This document shows positions 1-6,250 of a stretch of 8,382 nt of DNA, in pieces (position 1 is the stretch's first letter; each line of letters opens with the position of its first letter). Origin of the DNA: Gammaproteobacteria bacterium (GTDB taxonomy: Bacteria; Pseudomonadota; Gammaproteobacteria; UBA6429); assembly GCA_003232015.1 (NCBI GenBank), contig QIKU01000249.1:1-8382 (forward strand), read 5' to 3'. Under the pieces are notes generated by a model that was not told the origin of the DNA, searched no databases, and worked only from the letters and a program-made list of their open reading frames with translations. A program made the translations under genes and the position numbers.

Positions 1-1684
1 CAGGATTAATTTGTAACGATTCAATAATGGAAATAAGCGGTACAATATAAGTTTCGTTACCGACACGAATAAGCTGACCATCCAGTATTGCTAGAGTAAG
101 TGGCAAACGAATGGTAAAGACACTGCCAACACCGGCTTCAGACTGCACTTCAACCGTGCCGCCTAATGCGCGAATATTTCTTCTCACTACATCCATTCCA
201 ACACCACGGCCGGATACATCACTAACCACTTCTGCGGTTGAAAATCCCGGCGCGAAGATAAGGTCATTAATTTGTTCAGGCGTTAACTTATCTTCTTTTT
301 TAATAACACCACTTTCGATAGCCTTTGCCAGTATACGTTCATGGTTTAAACCTGCACCATCATCTTTAATTTCGATAACAATATTGCCGCCCTGATGGAA
401 GGCATTCAGTTCAATAGTACCAGTTTCATTCTTGCCATTGTCAAGCCGCACCTGCGGTGTTTCAATACCATGATCCAGTGAATTGCGTACCAGGTGAACG
501 AGCGGGTCACCAATCTTTTCCATAACGGTTTTGTCTAATTCGGTTGACTCACCCGTTAATACCAGTTCAATTTTCTTATCTAACTGGCTGCTTAAGTCAT
601 GCACTAAACGTGGGAAACGTTGGAATGCAAAACTAATTGGCATCATCCGGATCCGCATCACGCTTTCCTGTAACTCGCGGGTATGTTGTTCAAGTTGTGT
701 TAAGCCATCGTTCAGTCTTTCCAGTGCGGCACTGTCAAATTCTTCGCTGTCGCCAATCTGACTTAACATTGACTGAGTGATAACCAGCTCACCCACCATG
801 TTAATTAAGTCATCGACCTTATCGATGTTGACACGAATGGATGAGGATTCCGCTGGTTTTTTGCTGGTTGACTTTGCTGAAGTACGCCGATCACTCTGAC
901 GACGATCTCCTTCACGCCGTTCTTCTACCGCGGGAACAGATGCCGGTGTTGTTACTTCCGGTTTATCGGCAATGATTGAAAGTTCACATTCGTCTTCAAC
1001 CCACTCAAAACATTCTTTAATATCGCCTTCGGCAACATTACCGGAGACTTTGATAGTCCAGCTTAAATAACTTAGTTCAGGATCTATTAATTCAAGTTCA
1101 GGTAATTGTTCTGTGTTTACTTCAATAGAAATATCACCCAGTGAATCCAGTTCGCGAATAATACGTACGGGATCATTACCTGTTTGCAGCATGTCTGGAT
1201 TGGGCTTAAAATTAATCGTCCAACCGAGGACTTTTTCCTCTGCTGTTGATTCTGTTGCTGTATTAGCCGTTGCAGTTGATTCTGTCGGACTATTTTCTCC
1301 ACTAAGGAGTACTTTTAATTCTTCATGTGTTTTAGCAATCGTATCGTGGTCGAGATCTTCATTGTCTTTTAATGAAAGTAACATTGAACGTAAAACATCA
1401 ACCGAACGCAATAAAACATCCACTGCGTTCTGTGTGACTTTACGTTGACCGGCGCGCATTTCGTCTAACAGTGTTTCCATTACATGGGTATAATCTGCAA
1501 CGGCATTTAAACCGAATGTGCCACTACCCCCTTTAATAGAGTGTGCAGCACGAAAAATAGTATTAATCACTTCTTCGTCAGCTTCACCCACATCCAGGGT
1601 AAGTAATTCTGACTCCATAATATCCAGGCCTTCAAAACTTTCTTCGTAGAAGGTGTCTAGAAATTGTGAGATATCAATTGACAT
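1..1684 (-). CDS. cheA: Chemotaxis histidine kinase CheA, 3' end cut by window edge
   Basis: Cytoplasmic kinase of the chemoreceptor array; it autophosphorylates on a histidine and passes the phosphate to CheY and CheB. The frame is open for 561 codons from ATG 1684 and leaves the window without a stop. Visible domains: P1/HPt about residues 1-105 with phosphoacceptor His48 in AAHSIKGGSGTFG; a P2-like domain about 153-240 containing GNDPVRIIREL; a charged linker about 254-283 (REGDRRQSDRR); P3 dimerisation helices about 284-345 (VDDLINMVGELV, then SVMRIRMMPI); P4 ATPase about 350-530 with N box HLVRNSLDHG (397-406), G1 DDGAG (441-445), F box around Phe477 and G2 GRGVGMDVV (492-500); and the start of the CheW-like P5 domain after about 535. 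All catalytic motifs are intact. The start is supported by AAAAGGG seven bases upstream. It lies 19 bases after cheY, so the two are probably one transcript. Identity is secure; the missing part should be the rest of P5. Confidence 0.96.
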   Translation of the reverse strand, partial: MSIDISQFLDTFYEESFEGLDIMESELLTLDVGEADEEVINTIFRAAHSIKGGSGTFGLNAVADYTHVMETLLDEMRAGQRKVTQNAVDVLLRSVDVLRSMLLSLKDNEDLDHDTIAKTHEELKVLLSGENSPTESTATANTATESTAEEKVLGWTINFKPNPDMLQTGNDPVRIIRELDSLGDISIEVNTEQLPELELIDPELSYLSWTIKVSGNVAEGDIKECFEWVEDECELSIIADKPEVTTPASVPAVEERREGDRRQSDRRTSAKSTSKKPAESSSIRVNIDKVDDLINMVGELVITQSMLSQIGDSEEFDSAALERLNDGLTQLEQHTRELQESVMRIRMMPISFAFQRFPRLVHDLSSQLDKKIELVLTGESTELDKTVMEKIGDPLVHLVRNSLDHGIETPQVRLDNGKNETGTIELNAFHQGGNIVIEIKDDGAGLNHERILAKAIESGVIKKEDKLTPEQINDLIFAPGFSTAEVVSDVSGRGVGMDVVRRNIRALGGTVEVQSEAGVGSVFTIRLPLTLAILDGQLIRVGNETYIVPLISIIESLQINP

Positions 1685-1703
1685 GTGTGTACCCTTTTAT
1701 GAA

Positions 1704-2066
1704 TTATCCCAATACTTTTTTCACTGTTTTTAGTAACTGGTCGGGATTGAATGGTTTAACTATCCAGCCTGTTGCACCTGCGGCTTTACCTTCTTTTTTC
1801 TTTTCTATCGAGCTTTCTGTTGTTAATAGCAAGATAGGAATAAATTTAAAGTCACCCAGCTTTCTTAGTTCACCCACCAGGGTCAGTCCGTCCATGTTCG
1901 GCATATTGACATCAGAAATAACAAGATCAAATTTATTGCCCTGCGCTTTATCTAAGGCCTCAACGCCATCTGACGCTTCGACCACATCAAAACCTGCGCC
2001 TTTTAATGTAAAGGCCACCATTTGTCGCATAGAAGCTGAATCATCCACTGCAAGAATTTTTGCCAT
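1704..2066 (-). CDS. cheY: CheY-type single-domain response regulator
   Basis: A 120-residue stand-alone receiver domain, expected to take phosphate from CheA. Seen in the sequence: acidic pocket Asp8/Asp9 (AVDDS), phosphoacceptor Asp52 (ISDVNMP), Thr83 in LLTTES, and Lys104-Pro105 in GWIVKPF, so the active site is complete. There is no output domain. The residue matching the switch tyrosine of E. coli CheY (Tyr106) is Trp101. The overall sequence (AVDDSASMRQMVAFTLK, GATGWIVKPFNPDQLL) resembles CheY proteins that sit beside cheA in secondary chemosensory clusters more than the motor-binding CheY encoded near fliA and cheZ in pseudomonads; that comparison is from memory. The start ATG has AAGGAG seven bases upstream. 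It has its own sigma-28-like promoter and lies just upstream of cheA. Whether it binds FliM or is a phosphate sink or adaptor cannot be told from the sequence. Confidence 0.93.
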   Translation of the reverse strand: MAKILAVDDSASMRQMVAFTLKGAGFDVVEASDGVEALDKAQGNKFDLVISDVNMPNMDGLTLVGELRKLGDFKFIPILLLTTESSIEKKKEGKAAGATGWIVKPFNPDQLLKTVKKVLG

Positions 2067-2073
2067 TAGTTTT

Positions 2074-2079
2074 CTCCTT
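2074..2079 (-). promoter_or_regulatory. cheY ribosome binding site
   Basis: AAGGAG on the minus strand, seven bases before the cheY ATG; it fixes that start. It is notable because the 43-base hairpin at 2081-2123 ends one base before it, so folding of a read-through mRNA could affect ribosome access. Confidence 0.85.
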
Positions 2080-2080
2080 C

Positions 2081-2123
2081 AAATAGCTAAAACAGCCATA
2101 GTCTGGCTATGTTCAAGCTATTT
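2081..2123 (-). promoter_or_regulatory. Imperfect hairpin in the cheY leader
   Basis: On the RNA-sense strand the 5' arm AAATAGCT (2123-2116) pairs perfectly with AGCTATTT (2088-2081). Inside these, after one mismatch and a G-U wobble, AACA pairs with UGUU, a two-base bulge UA follows, GCCA pairs with UGGC, and the loop is GACUA. That gives about 17 pairs over 43 bases. It is not a classical terminator because only three U residues follow before GAAGGAG. Its 5' arm overlaps the -10 element of the sigma-28-like promoter, so a transcript started there would probably lack most of the outer 5' arm, whereas read-through RNA from fliK would carry the whole hairpin. The function (translational control, RNase processing site, or DNA operator) is inference. 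Confidence 0.6.
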
Positions 2124-2148
2124 ATCGTCATATAAGAGCAAAGCTTTA
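2122..2148 (-). promoter_or_regulatory. Sigma-28 (FliA) promoter for cheY-cheA
   Basis: On the minus strand TAAAGCTT (2148-2141) is followed by an 11-base spacer and GACGATAA (2129-2122). The enteric FliA consensus is TAAAGTTT, 11 bases, GCCGATAA, so each half matches at 7 of 8 positions with exact spacing. The expected start of transcription is near 2115. It lies in the 146-base gap between fliK and cheY, which contains no plausible gene. It implies that cheY-cheA is expressed late, after FlgM export frees FliA, as known for chemotaxis genes in several flagellar systems. Confidence 0.8.
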
Positions 2149-2212
2149 GAAATTTCGTAAAATGTATTCAGATGAATGAGCGGCTTCAACTACTCATAAG
2201 GGATAAACTGCG

Positions 2213-3343
2213 TTAAGCAAAAAGATCGAGTAAATTCGTTGAGTTTCTGGTTGATAACTCAGTGGTTGCTAATATTGTTTCATCCTCAGCAGTTCTTGCT
2301 CCATTTAAGTGCATCCCAGGTGGTGGGTTGTCATAATCCCTGCTGTCAGACTGTGAAAAGGCCGACTGCTGTTGCTGCTGAAAACTTTGTTGTGAAACGT
2401 CAACGTTGGCTAAATCCAGCCCTTGCTGCGCAAGCATTTCACGTAAACGGGGAATGGCAGATTCAATCGCTTCTTTAGCAGCCGCATTAGTGACATAAAA
2501 CATCACCGATGCCTGATTGTCTTTTGCGATATTTAAACGAATATCCAGACTGCCCAGTTCAGGTGGGTCAAGACGAATCTCTGCACGTTGCATCTGGCCA
2601 TTCACCATCCAGTTAATCCGTTCACCCACCTGCTGGTTCCATTGCGCATTATCCGGCGTAACGGTTATTGCTGGCAGCATCGCCCCCGCCGATTTTAATG
2701 CAAAACTCTGGTTAAGCGTAAAAGAGGAATGTATTGCAGTGGGTAAATCCTGGTCTAAAATGGAATCTGTCTTAATCAATGCCTGATTCATCAGTTGAGC
2801 ATTCAGTTGCTTTAACGTTGCTGCATTTCCTTCGGTAAAGTTGGCTGTTAATTGTGCGGTAAATAAGCCGTCATCCGCTAACAAATCACTGTTCATTCCA
2901 GTCTGGCTGGCCAGTAATGGATTAAGAGCGGCAAGATGCCCCTTTGCGGCCCCGGGGTTAAAATTTGATACCATTAATATATCGCCCGTATTGGCAGGTA
3001 AACCATTGGCCTGCCGCTGGGCTGGCAATAAATTGCCGGGAATGACCGTTCCATTTAAACCGGCAGCTTGAGGATTAGCTAATACCGTTGTACTAAATAA
3101 TCCATTTATATTGAGTAAATCCGTTGGCAATCCATCAGGCTCACCACTTTCCAGAGCAATATCCTGCGGTTGTTCAATCGCATCTTTTTTAATCTTGTTC
3201 TTTTGGCTTTCATTTAAAATTTCTTTAAATTCAGAGCCTTGGGGACTTGAAGTAGAATTTTTGTCCATAGACGATGATACCATCGCCTTCTGGCCCGCAT
3301 TCGCTTCTAACGCAATTTGTGATGAAACAGCCGTATCAGACAC
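2213..3343 (-). CDS. fliK: Flagellar hook-length control protein FliK
   Basis: Secreted molecular ruler that measures the hook and switches the export apparatus from hook to filament substrates by contacting FlhB. At 376 residues it is similar in length to the enteric protein. The N-terminal two-thirds is low in recognisable structure and rich in Asn, Gln, Ala and Ser, as expected for a ruler region. The C-terminal Flg_hook domain covers about residues 234-320, with the hallmark LDPPELGSLDIRL at 258-270, followed by a Gln-rich stretch (FQQQQQ, 321-326) and a short tail ending LLDLFA. The start codon is GTG; an in-frame TAG lies four codons upstream, and a weak AGAG ribosome site lies seven bases before it. 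Internal Met21 and Met26 are less likely alternatives. It is separated from fliJ by 120 bases holding a strong sigma-54-type promoter. Family assignment rests mainly on the C-terminal domain and on position after fliJ. Confidence 0.92.
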   Translation of the reverse strand: MSDTAVSSQIALEANAGQKAMVSSSMDKNSTSSPQGSEFKEILNESQKNKIKKDAIEQPQDIALESGEPDGLPTDLLNINGLFSTTVLANPQAAGLNGTVIPGNLLPAQRQANGLPANTGDILMVSNFNPGAAKGHLAALNPLLASQTGMNSDLLADDGLFTAQLTANFTEGNAATLKQLNAQLMNQALIKTDSILDQDLPTAIHSSFTLNQSFALKSAGAMLPAITVTPDNAQWNQQVGERINWMVNGQMQRAEIRLDPPELGSLDIRLNIAKDNQASVMFYVTNAAAKEAIESAIPRLREMLAQQGLDLANVDVSQQSFQQQQQSAFSQSDSRDYDNPPPGMHLNGARTAEDETILATTELSTRNSTNLLDLFA

Positions 3344-3393
3344 TTTAATTCTCTAAATGACCCAACAAAATTTAATAACCTTAGCAGCAATAC

Positions 3394-3409
3394 AGCAAAC
3401 TCTGTGCCA
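3394..3409 (-). promoter_or_regulatory. Sigma-54 (-24/-12) promoter for fliK
   Basis: Minus-strand TGGCAC (3409-3404), five bases, then TTGCT (3398-3394), preceded by C. This matches the RpoN consensus YTGGCACG-N4-TTGCW except for one G-to-A change. The invariant GG and GC have the required spacing. The predicted transcription start is about 3383, giving a leader of about 40 bases to the fliK GTG. A sigma-54 flagellar activator of the FlrC/FleQ/FleR type would be needed; I did not identify its binding site. The rest of the 120-base gap shows no gene. Confidence 0.78.
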
Positions 3410-3463
3410 GTTACAATTTGGAATAAAGATTATTTATACAGGTAAGGTACTGAATATACCGAA

Positions 3464-3907
3464 TTAATGATCGCTGTCTATTTTATGCCGAAGTGGCCGG
3501 TCGTCCATTTCTTTTTGTTCTCGACGTTCCTCGTGGTAACGCTCTTGTTGTTTAAATCGACTTACCGTGGTGTCCATAATTTTAGTTTTAGTGTGTACAT
3601 GCTGCCATATTTTTCTTGATGCCAGACACTGCTGTTCAGCTTCGACTATTTTTACTTGCTGATCCTGGATTGCCTGATCCAGACCATTGATAAAATCTTT
3701 GTAGGTCTGCATAGCAACAACACCCATACCCTGCTGACCATTTTCTGCAAAGCGCTTTAAGTATTCTTCACGATAAATTTTTAGCGATTGCAGCTTCTCA
3801 ATATTCTCGGAATAGATCCGATTCGATGTACCTAACGCTATGGCCGCAGCCTGCTCTTTACTTTTTGCCAAATCGGCCAAAGTTGAAAAGCGTTGCGATT
3901 TTTTCAT
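3464..3907 (-). CDS. fliJ: Flagellar export protein FliJ
   Basis: Small coiled-coil protein that sits in the centre of the FliI ATPase ring as a stalk, binds FlhA, and recycles export chaperones. With the ATG at 3907 it has 147 residues, the same length as I recall for the enteric protein. It is almost wholly charged helix, with YREEY at 45-49, YKDFINGLDQAI at 69-80, Trp101, and a basic/acidic tail including QKEMDDR (131-137). A GTG at 3916, three codons earlier and in frame, is rejected as start because it shares its first base with the AAAGAG ribosome site; AAAGAG is eight bases before the ATG, which is ideal. Unusually, it is separated from fliI by 143 bases holding a sigma-54-like sequence, so it may be transcribed apart from its complex partners. 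Sequence conservation is low in this family, but position and pattern make the call firm. Confidence 0.9.
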   Translation of the reverse strand: MKKSQRFSTLADLAKSKEQAAAIALGTSNRIYSENIEKLQSLKIYREEYLKRFAENGQQGMGVVAMQTYKDFINGLDQAIQDQQVKIVEAEQQCLASRKIWQHVHTKTKIMDTTVSRFKQQERYHEERREQKEMDDRPLRHKIDSDH

Positions 3908-3946
3908 TGAATACACTCTTTAAAAATATTTCTTATTATGAATAGT

Positions 3947-3962
3947 AGCAAATTTTACGCCA
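3947..3962 (-). promoter_or_regulatory. Possible sigma-54 (-24/-12) promoter for fliJ
   Basis: Minus-strand TGGCGT (3962-3957), five bases, then TTGCT (3951-3947). The essential GG and GC are present at the correct 12-base spacing and the -12 half is perfect, but the -24 half deviates (GTA where the consensus has ACG). The predicted start is near 3936, about 29 bases before the fliJ ATG. The same element type occurs at the same relative place upstream of fliK, which supports it. The remainder of the 143-base fliI-fliJ gap has no gene and no convincing terminator. Confidence 0.55.
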
Positions 3963-4050
3963 CTATTAACGGCAATAAGATAATTTCTGGGTTTTCAATA
4001 ACAATGCTGTCTTACCAAAGTTAAGAATCTACAGGGTATTGTTTCCCCAG

Positions 4051-5493
4051 TTATTGCGATAACACTTCTGCATCCGGCATAGGTGAAAATGGGTCAACCG
4101 CTTGCAATGCCTGCTCTGTTTTCTGTACCTGCTCAAATAAAGTTTCTAACTCCTGAAAACTTTGTTTATAGGTTGCCGGTTCATGCATATCCTGTTTTAA
4201 GAAAGCCATAAAATGTGGCTGCAATACAATCGACTGATCGACTCGGGTATCAGTTCCCTGTGTATAAGCGCCAATGGTTATCAAGTCTTCATTCTTTTTG
4301 TAAGTTGAATAAATATGCTTGAATTTCTGTACGGTTTTTAAATGTTCTTTATCGATAATATCAACCATTACCCGACTAATAGAGGCTTCGACATCCACCG
4401 CAGGGAAATGCCCGGACTCGGCAAGGGAACGGGATAAAACAATATGGCCATCAAGAATGGCTCGACTGGCATCGGCAATTGGATCCATCTGGTCATCGCC
4501 TTCGGTCAACACCGTATAAAAAGCGGTAATGGAACCATTGCCTTTTGTTGCATTGCCCGCACGTTCAACCAGTTGTGGTAACTTTCCAAAAACAGAAGGT
4601 GGATACCCTTTGGTTGCCGGTGGTTCACCAATGGCCAGCGCAATTTCCCGTTGTGCCTGTGCAAAGCGGGTTAATGAGTCCATTAATAGCAGTACATTTT
4701 TTCCCTGGTCACGAAAATACTCAGCAATACTGGTTGCCATAAAAGCACCGTGCAAACGCATAACCGGTGTTTGATCAGCGGGCACTGCAACCACCACGGC
4801 ACGTGCCATACCTTGTTCACCTAAAATATTAGTAATAAAATCTTTTACTTCCCGACCCCGTTCACCAATTAATCCCACGACAATCACATCGGCCGTTGTA
4901 TAACGAGTCATCATTCCAAGTAATACACTCTTACCCACACCACTACCTGCAAATAACCCCAGCCGTTGCCCTCGGCCGACACTAAGCAGTGCATTGATTG
5001 CACGTACACCCACATCCAGTGGTTCTGTTATTGGTGCACGATCCAGAGGGTTGATGGGTTTACCATTTAATGCGACAGTTTCAGTGGTATTTAAGGGGCC
5101 TTTGTTATCCAGAGGCCGCCCTGTTCCGTCAAGTACCCGACCAAGTAAACTATCCCCCACCGGCACTTCATAAATAGTGTTCGATGGAATAACACGGGCG
5201 TTCGGTTGAATACCTTGAATACTGCCTGTTGGCATCAAATAAAGACGGTCACCATTAAAGCCAACCACTTCCGCTTCAATCGATTCACCGTTCTGGTTCT
5301 CAACTTCGCAGCGTACCCCAACGGCAGCCTGGCAACCCAAAGCCTCTAGTGTCATTCCCACCATACGGGTGACCTTGCCTTCAACCAGCATTGAAGATGC
5401 GGTTGGCATTCTGGCCTGATACTCAGATAATTTTTTTAACCATAAAGCCTGCCGGGCAGCAATAATATCATTGGCATTTTTCTGACTAGTCAT
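4051..5493 (-). CDS. fliI: Flagellum-specific export ATPase FliI
   Basis: Hexameric ATPase at the base of the flagellar type III export gate, related to the F1 ATPase beta subunit; it helps deliver export substrates and is held by FliH. From ATG 5493 the protein is 480 residues. Seen: an N-terminal beta-barrel region ([17 protein letters not shown]); the P-loop GSGVGKS at about 183-189 with Lys188; the catalytic GERGREV segment with Glu211; Walker [10 protein letters not shown] ending at Asp272; and the conserved [20 protein letters not shown] region. All nucleotide-binding residues are intact. In-frame starts exist upstream (TTG 5511, ATG 5508, ATG 5505), but none has a ribosome site. ATG 5493 has a GAG seven bases upstream and overlaps the fliH stop by eight bases (ATGACTAG), typical of translational coupling. 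FliJ, the usual next gene, lies beyond an unusually long gap. Confidence 0.97.
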   Translation of the reverse strand: MTSQKNANDIIAARQALWLKKLSEYQARMPTASSMLVEGKVTRMVGMTLEALGCQAAVGVRCEVENQNGESIEAEVVGFNGDRLYLMPTGSIQGIQPNARVIPSNTIYEVPVGDSLLGRVLDGTGRPLDNKGPLNTTETVALNGKPINPLDRAPITEPLDVGVRAINALLSVGRGQRLGLFAGSGVGKSVLLGMMTRYTTADVIVVGLIGERGREVKDFITNILGEQGMARAVVVAVPADQTPVMRLHGAFMATSIAEYFRDQGKNVLLLMDSLTRFAQAQREIALAIGEPPATKGYPPSVFGKLPQLVERAGNATKGNGSITAFYTVLTEGDDQMDPIADASRAILDGHIVLSRSLAESGHFPAVDVEASISRVMVDIIDKEHLKTVQKFKHIYSTYKKNEDLITIGAYTQGTDTRVDQSIVLQPHFMAFLKQDMHEPATYKQSFQELETLFEQVQKTEQALQAVDPFSPMPDAEVLSQ

Positions 5494-6250
5494 CGTTATG
5501 CTCATCATCAAGCTTAGGAGTTGAATCTACACGGTTACTATTTTCAATCATTATTTCGTCTACGCTGCTGTCTGTATCCAGAGATGTATCGGCATACACA
5601 TTCAGATCTGTATTTCTTTCGCCACCCAGTAGTGTTGCTATAATACGGTTTAATCGTTTTTCTACACTGGCATCAATATATGACTGCCCCGCCTGCAAGC
5701 GACAACCACCACGCGACAATAGCGGATCTTCAATGATTCGCCAGGGTTGAGATTCACTGTCATGGTGTAGCGAAAGTGTGTCGCGCACAATATTGGCATC
5801 TTCCGGGTGCAAATAAATATTCACTTTTCGTTCAGCAATCGGTAGTGATGCCATTGCTTCTCGTACCACGGCAACAATCTGGCCGGGGTCAGTATGTAAT
5901 TCCCGGCGAATAAGTTGACCGGTGACTGTCATAGCTAAATGAAATAACTGATCGGTGACTTTTTCATCCAGATCATCTAGTGGACGGTTCAGAAAGTTCA
6001 GGATATTATCTAAATTTTCACAGCGTTGACTCACTTCCTGTTGTGCTTCTGCCAGCCCTTTTTTTAAACCGTCGTCATAGCCTGACTTTAATCCTTCATT
6101 ATAAGCAGCAGTTTCAATACGTTCTATTTCCTGTGCGGTCGGTAATTGCAACGAGGCATCGGAAACATTTGGTAATTTCCACTTCTCATAGCCGTCATCC
6201 GTTCCCGGAGTAATAACTTTAGATGTAGTAATGGGATTAGACAAATTCAT
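5486..6250 (-). CDS. fliH: Flagellar assembly protein FliH, ATPase regulator
   Basis: Peripheral stator of the export ATPase: it dimerises, binds the FliI N-terminus and links it to the C ring and gate. From ATG 6250 it has 254 residues. Features in that numbering: an N-terminal KWKLP motif (Trp24), like the N-terminal Trp segment known to be important in FliH; a glycine-every-fourth-residue run with Gly at 53, 57, 61 and 65 (the GxxxG repeat helix of FliH); a coiled region; and a conserved C-terminal domain with IYLHPED and [12 protein letters not shown]. The last 35 or so residues form an acidic, probably disordered tail. The start is ambiguous: GTG 6259 and GTG 6256 precede the ATG in frame, and the purine-rich GGTGGAG lies directly against the ATG. 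The ATG overlaps the end of fliG by 14 bases. FliH is poorly conserved, but motifs and context agree. Confidence 0.92.
   Translation of the reverse strand: MNLSNPITTSKVITPGTDDGYEKWKLPNVSDASLQLPTAQEIERIETAAYNEGLKSGYDDGLKKGLAEAQQEVSQRCENLDNILNFLNRPLDDLDEKVTDQLFHLAMTVTGQLIRRELHTDPGQIVAVVREAMASLPIAERKVNIYLHPEDANIVRDTLSLHHDSESQPWRIIEDPLLSRGGCRLQAGQSYIDASVEKRLNRIIATLLGGERNTDLNVYADTSLDTDSSVDEIMIENSNRVDSTPKLDDEHNDD

Noticed and set aside
1117..1302. 61-residue minus-strand frame rich in Gln
   Set aside because: It lies out of frame within cheA. The cheA frame is open through the same stretch and encodes the P2-like domain.
2081..2123. Hairpin as an intrinsic terminator after fliK
   Set aside because: The 3' arm is followed by only three U residues and then the cheY ribosome site; on the plus strand there is no T tract either.
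1666..2160. 164-residue plus-strand open frame across cheY
   Set aside because: It is the antisense shadow of cheY and its leader. The protein resembles no family I know, has no ribosome site of note, and the minus-strand frame has a complete receiver active site.
2363..2385. Gln-codon run in fliK as an expandable repeat
   Set aside because: Only five consecutive Gln codons lie in a generally Gln-rich tail, which is common in FliK; nothing points to phase variation.
3914..3916. GTG start for fliJ giving 150 residues
   Set aside because: The GTG shares its first base with the AAAGAG ribosome site that correctly positions the ATG at 3907.
5494..5511. Upstream TTG/ATG starts for fliI
   Set aside because: No ribosome site precedes them; the sequence before TTG 5511 reads CTCCTAAGC. 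ATG 5493 has a usable GAG and the usual short overlap with the preceding stop.
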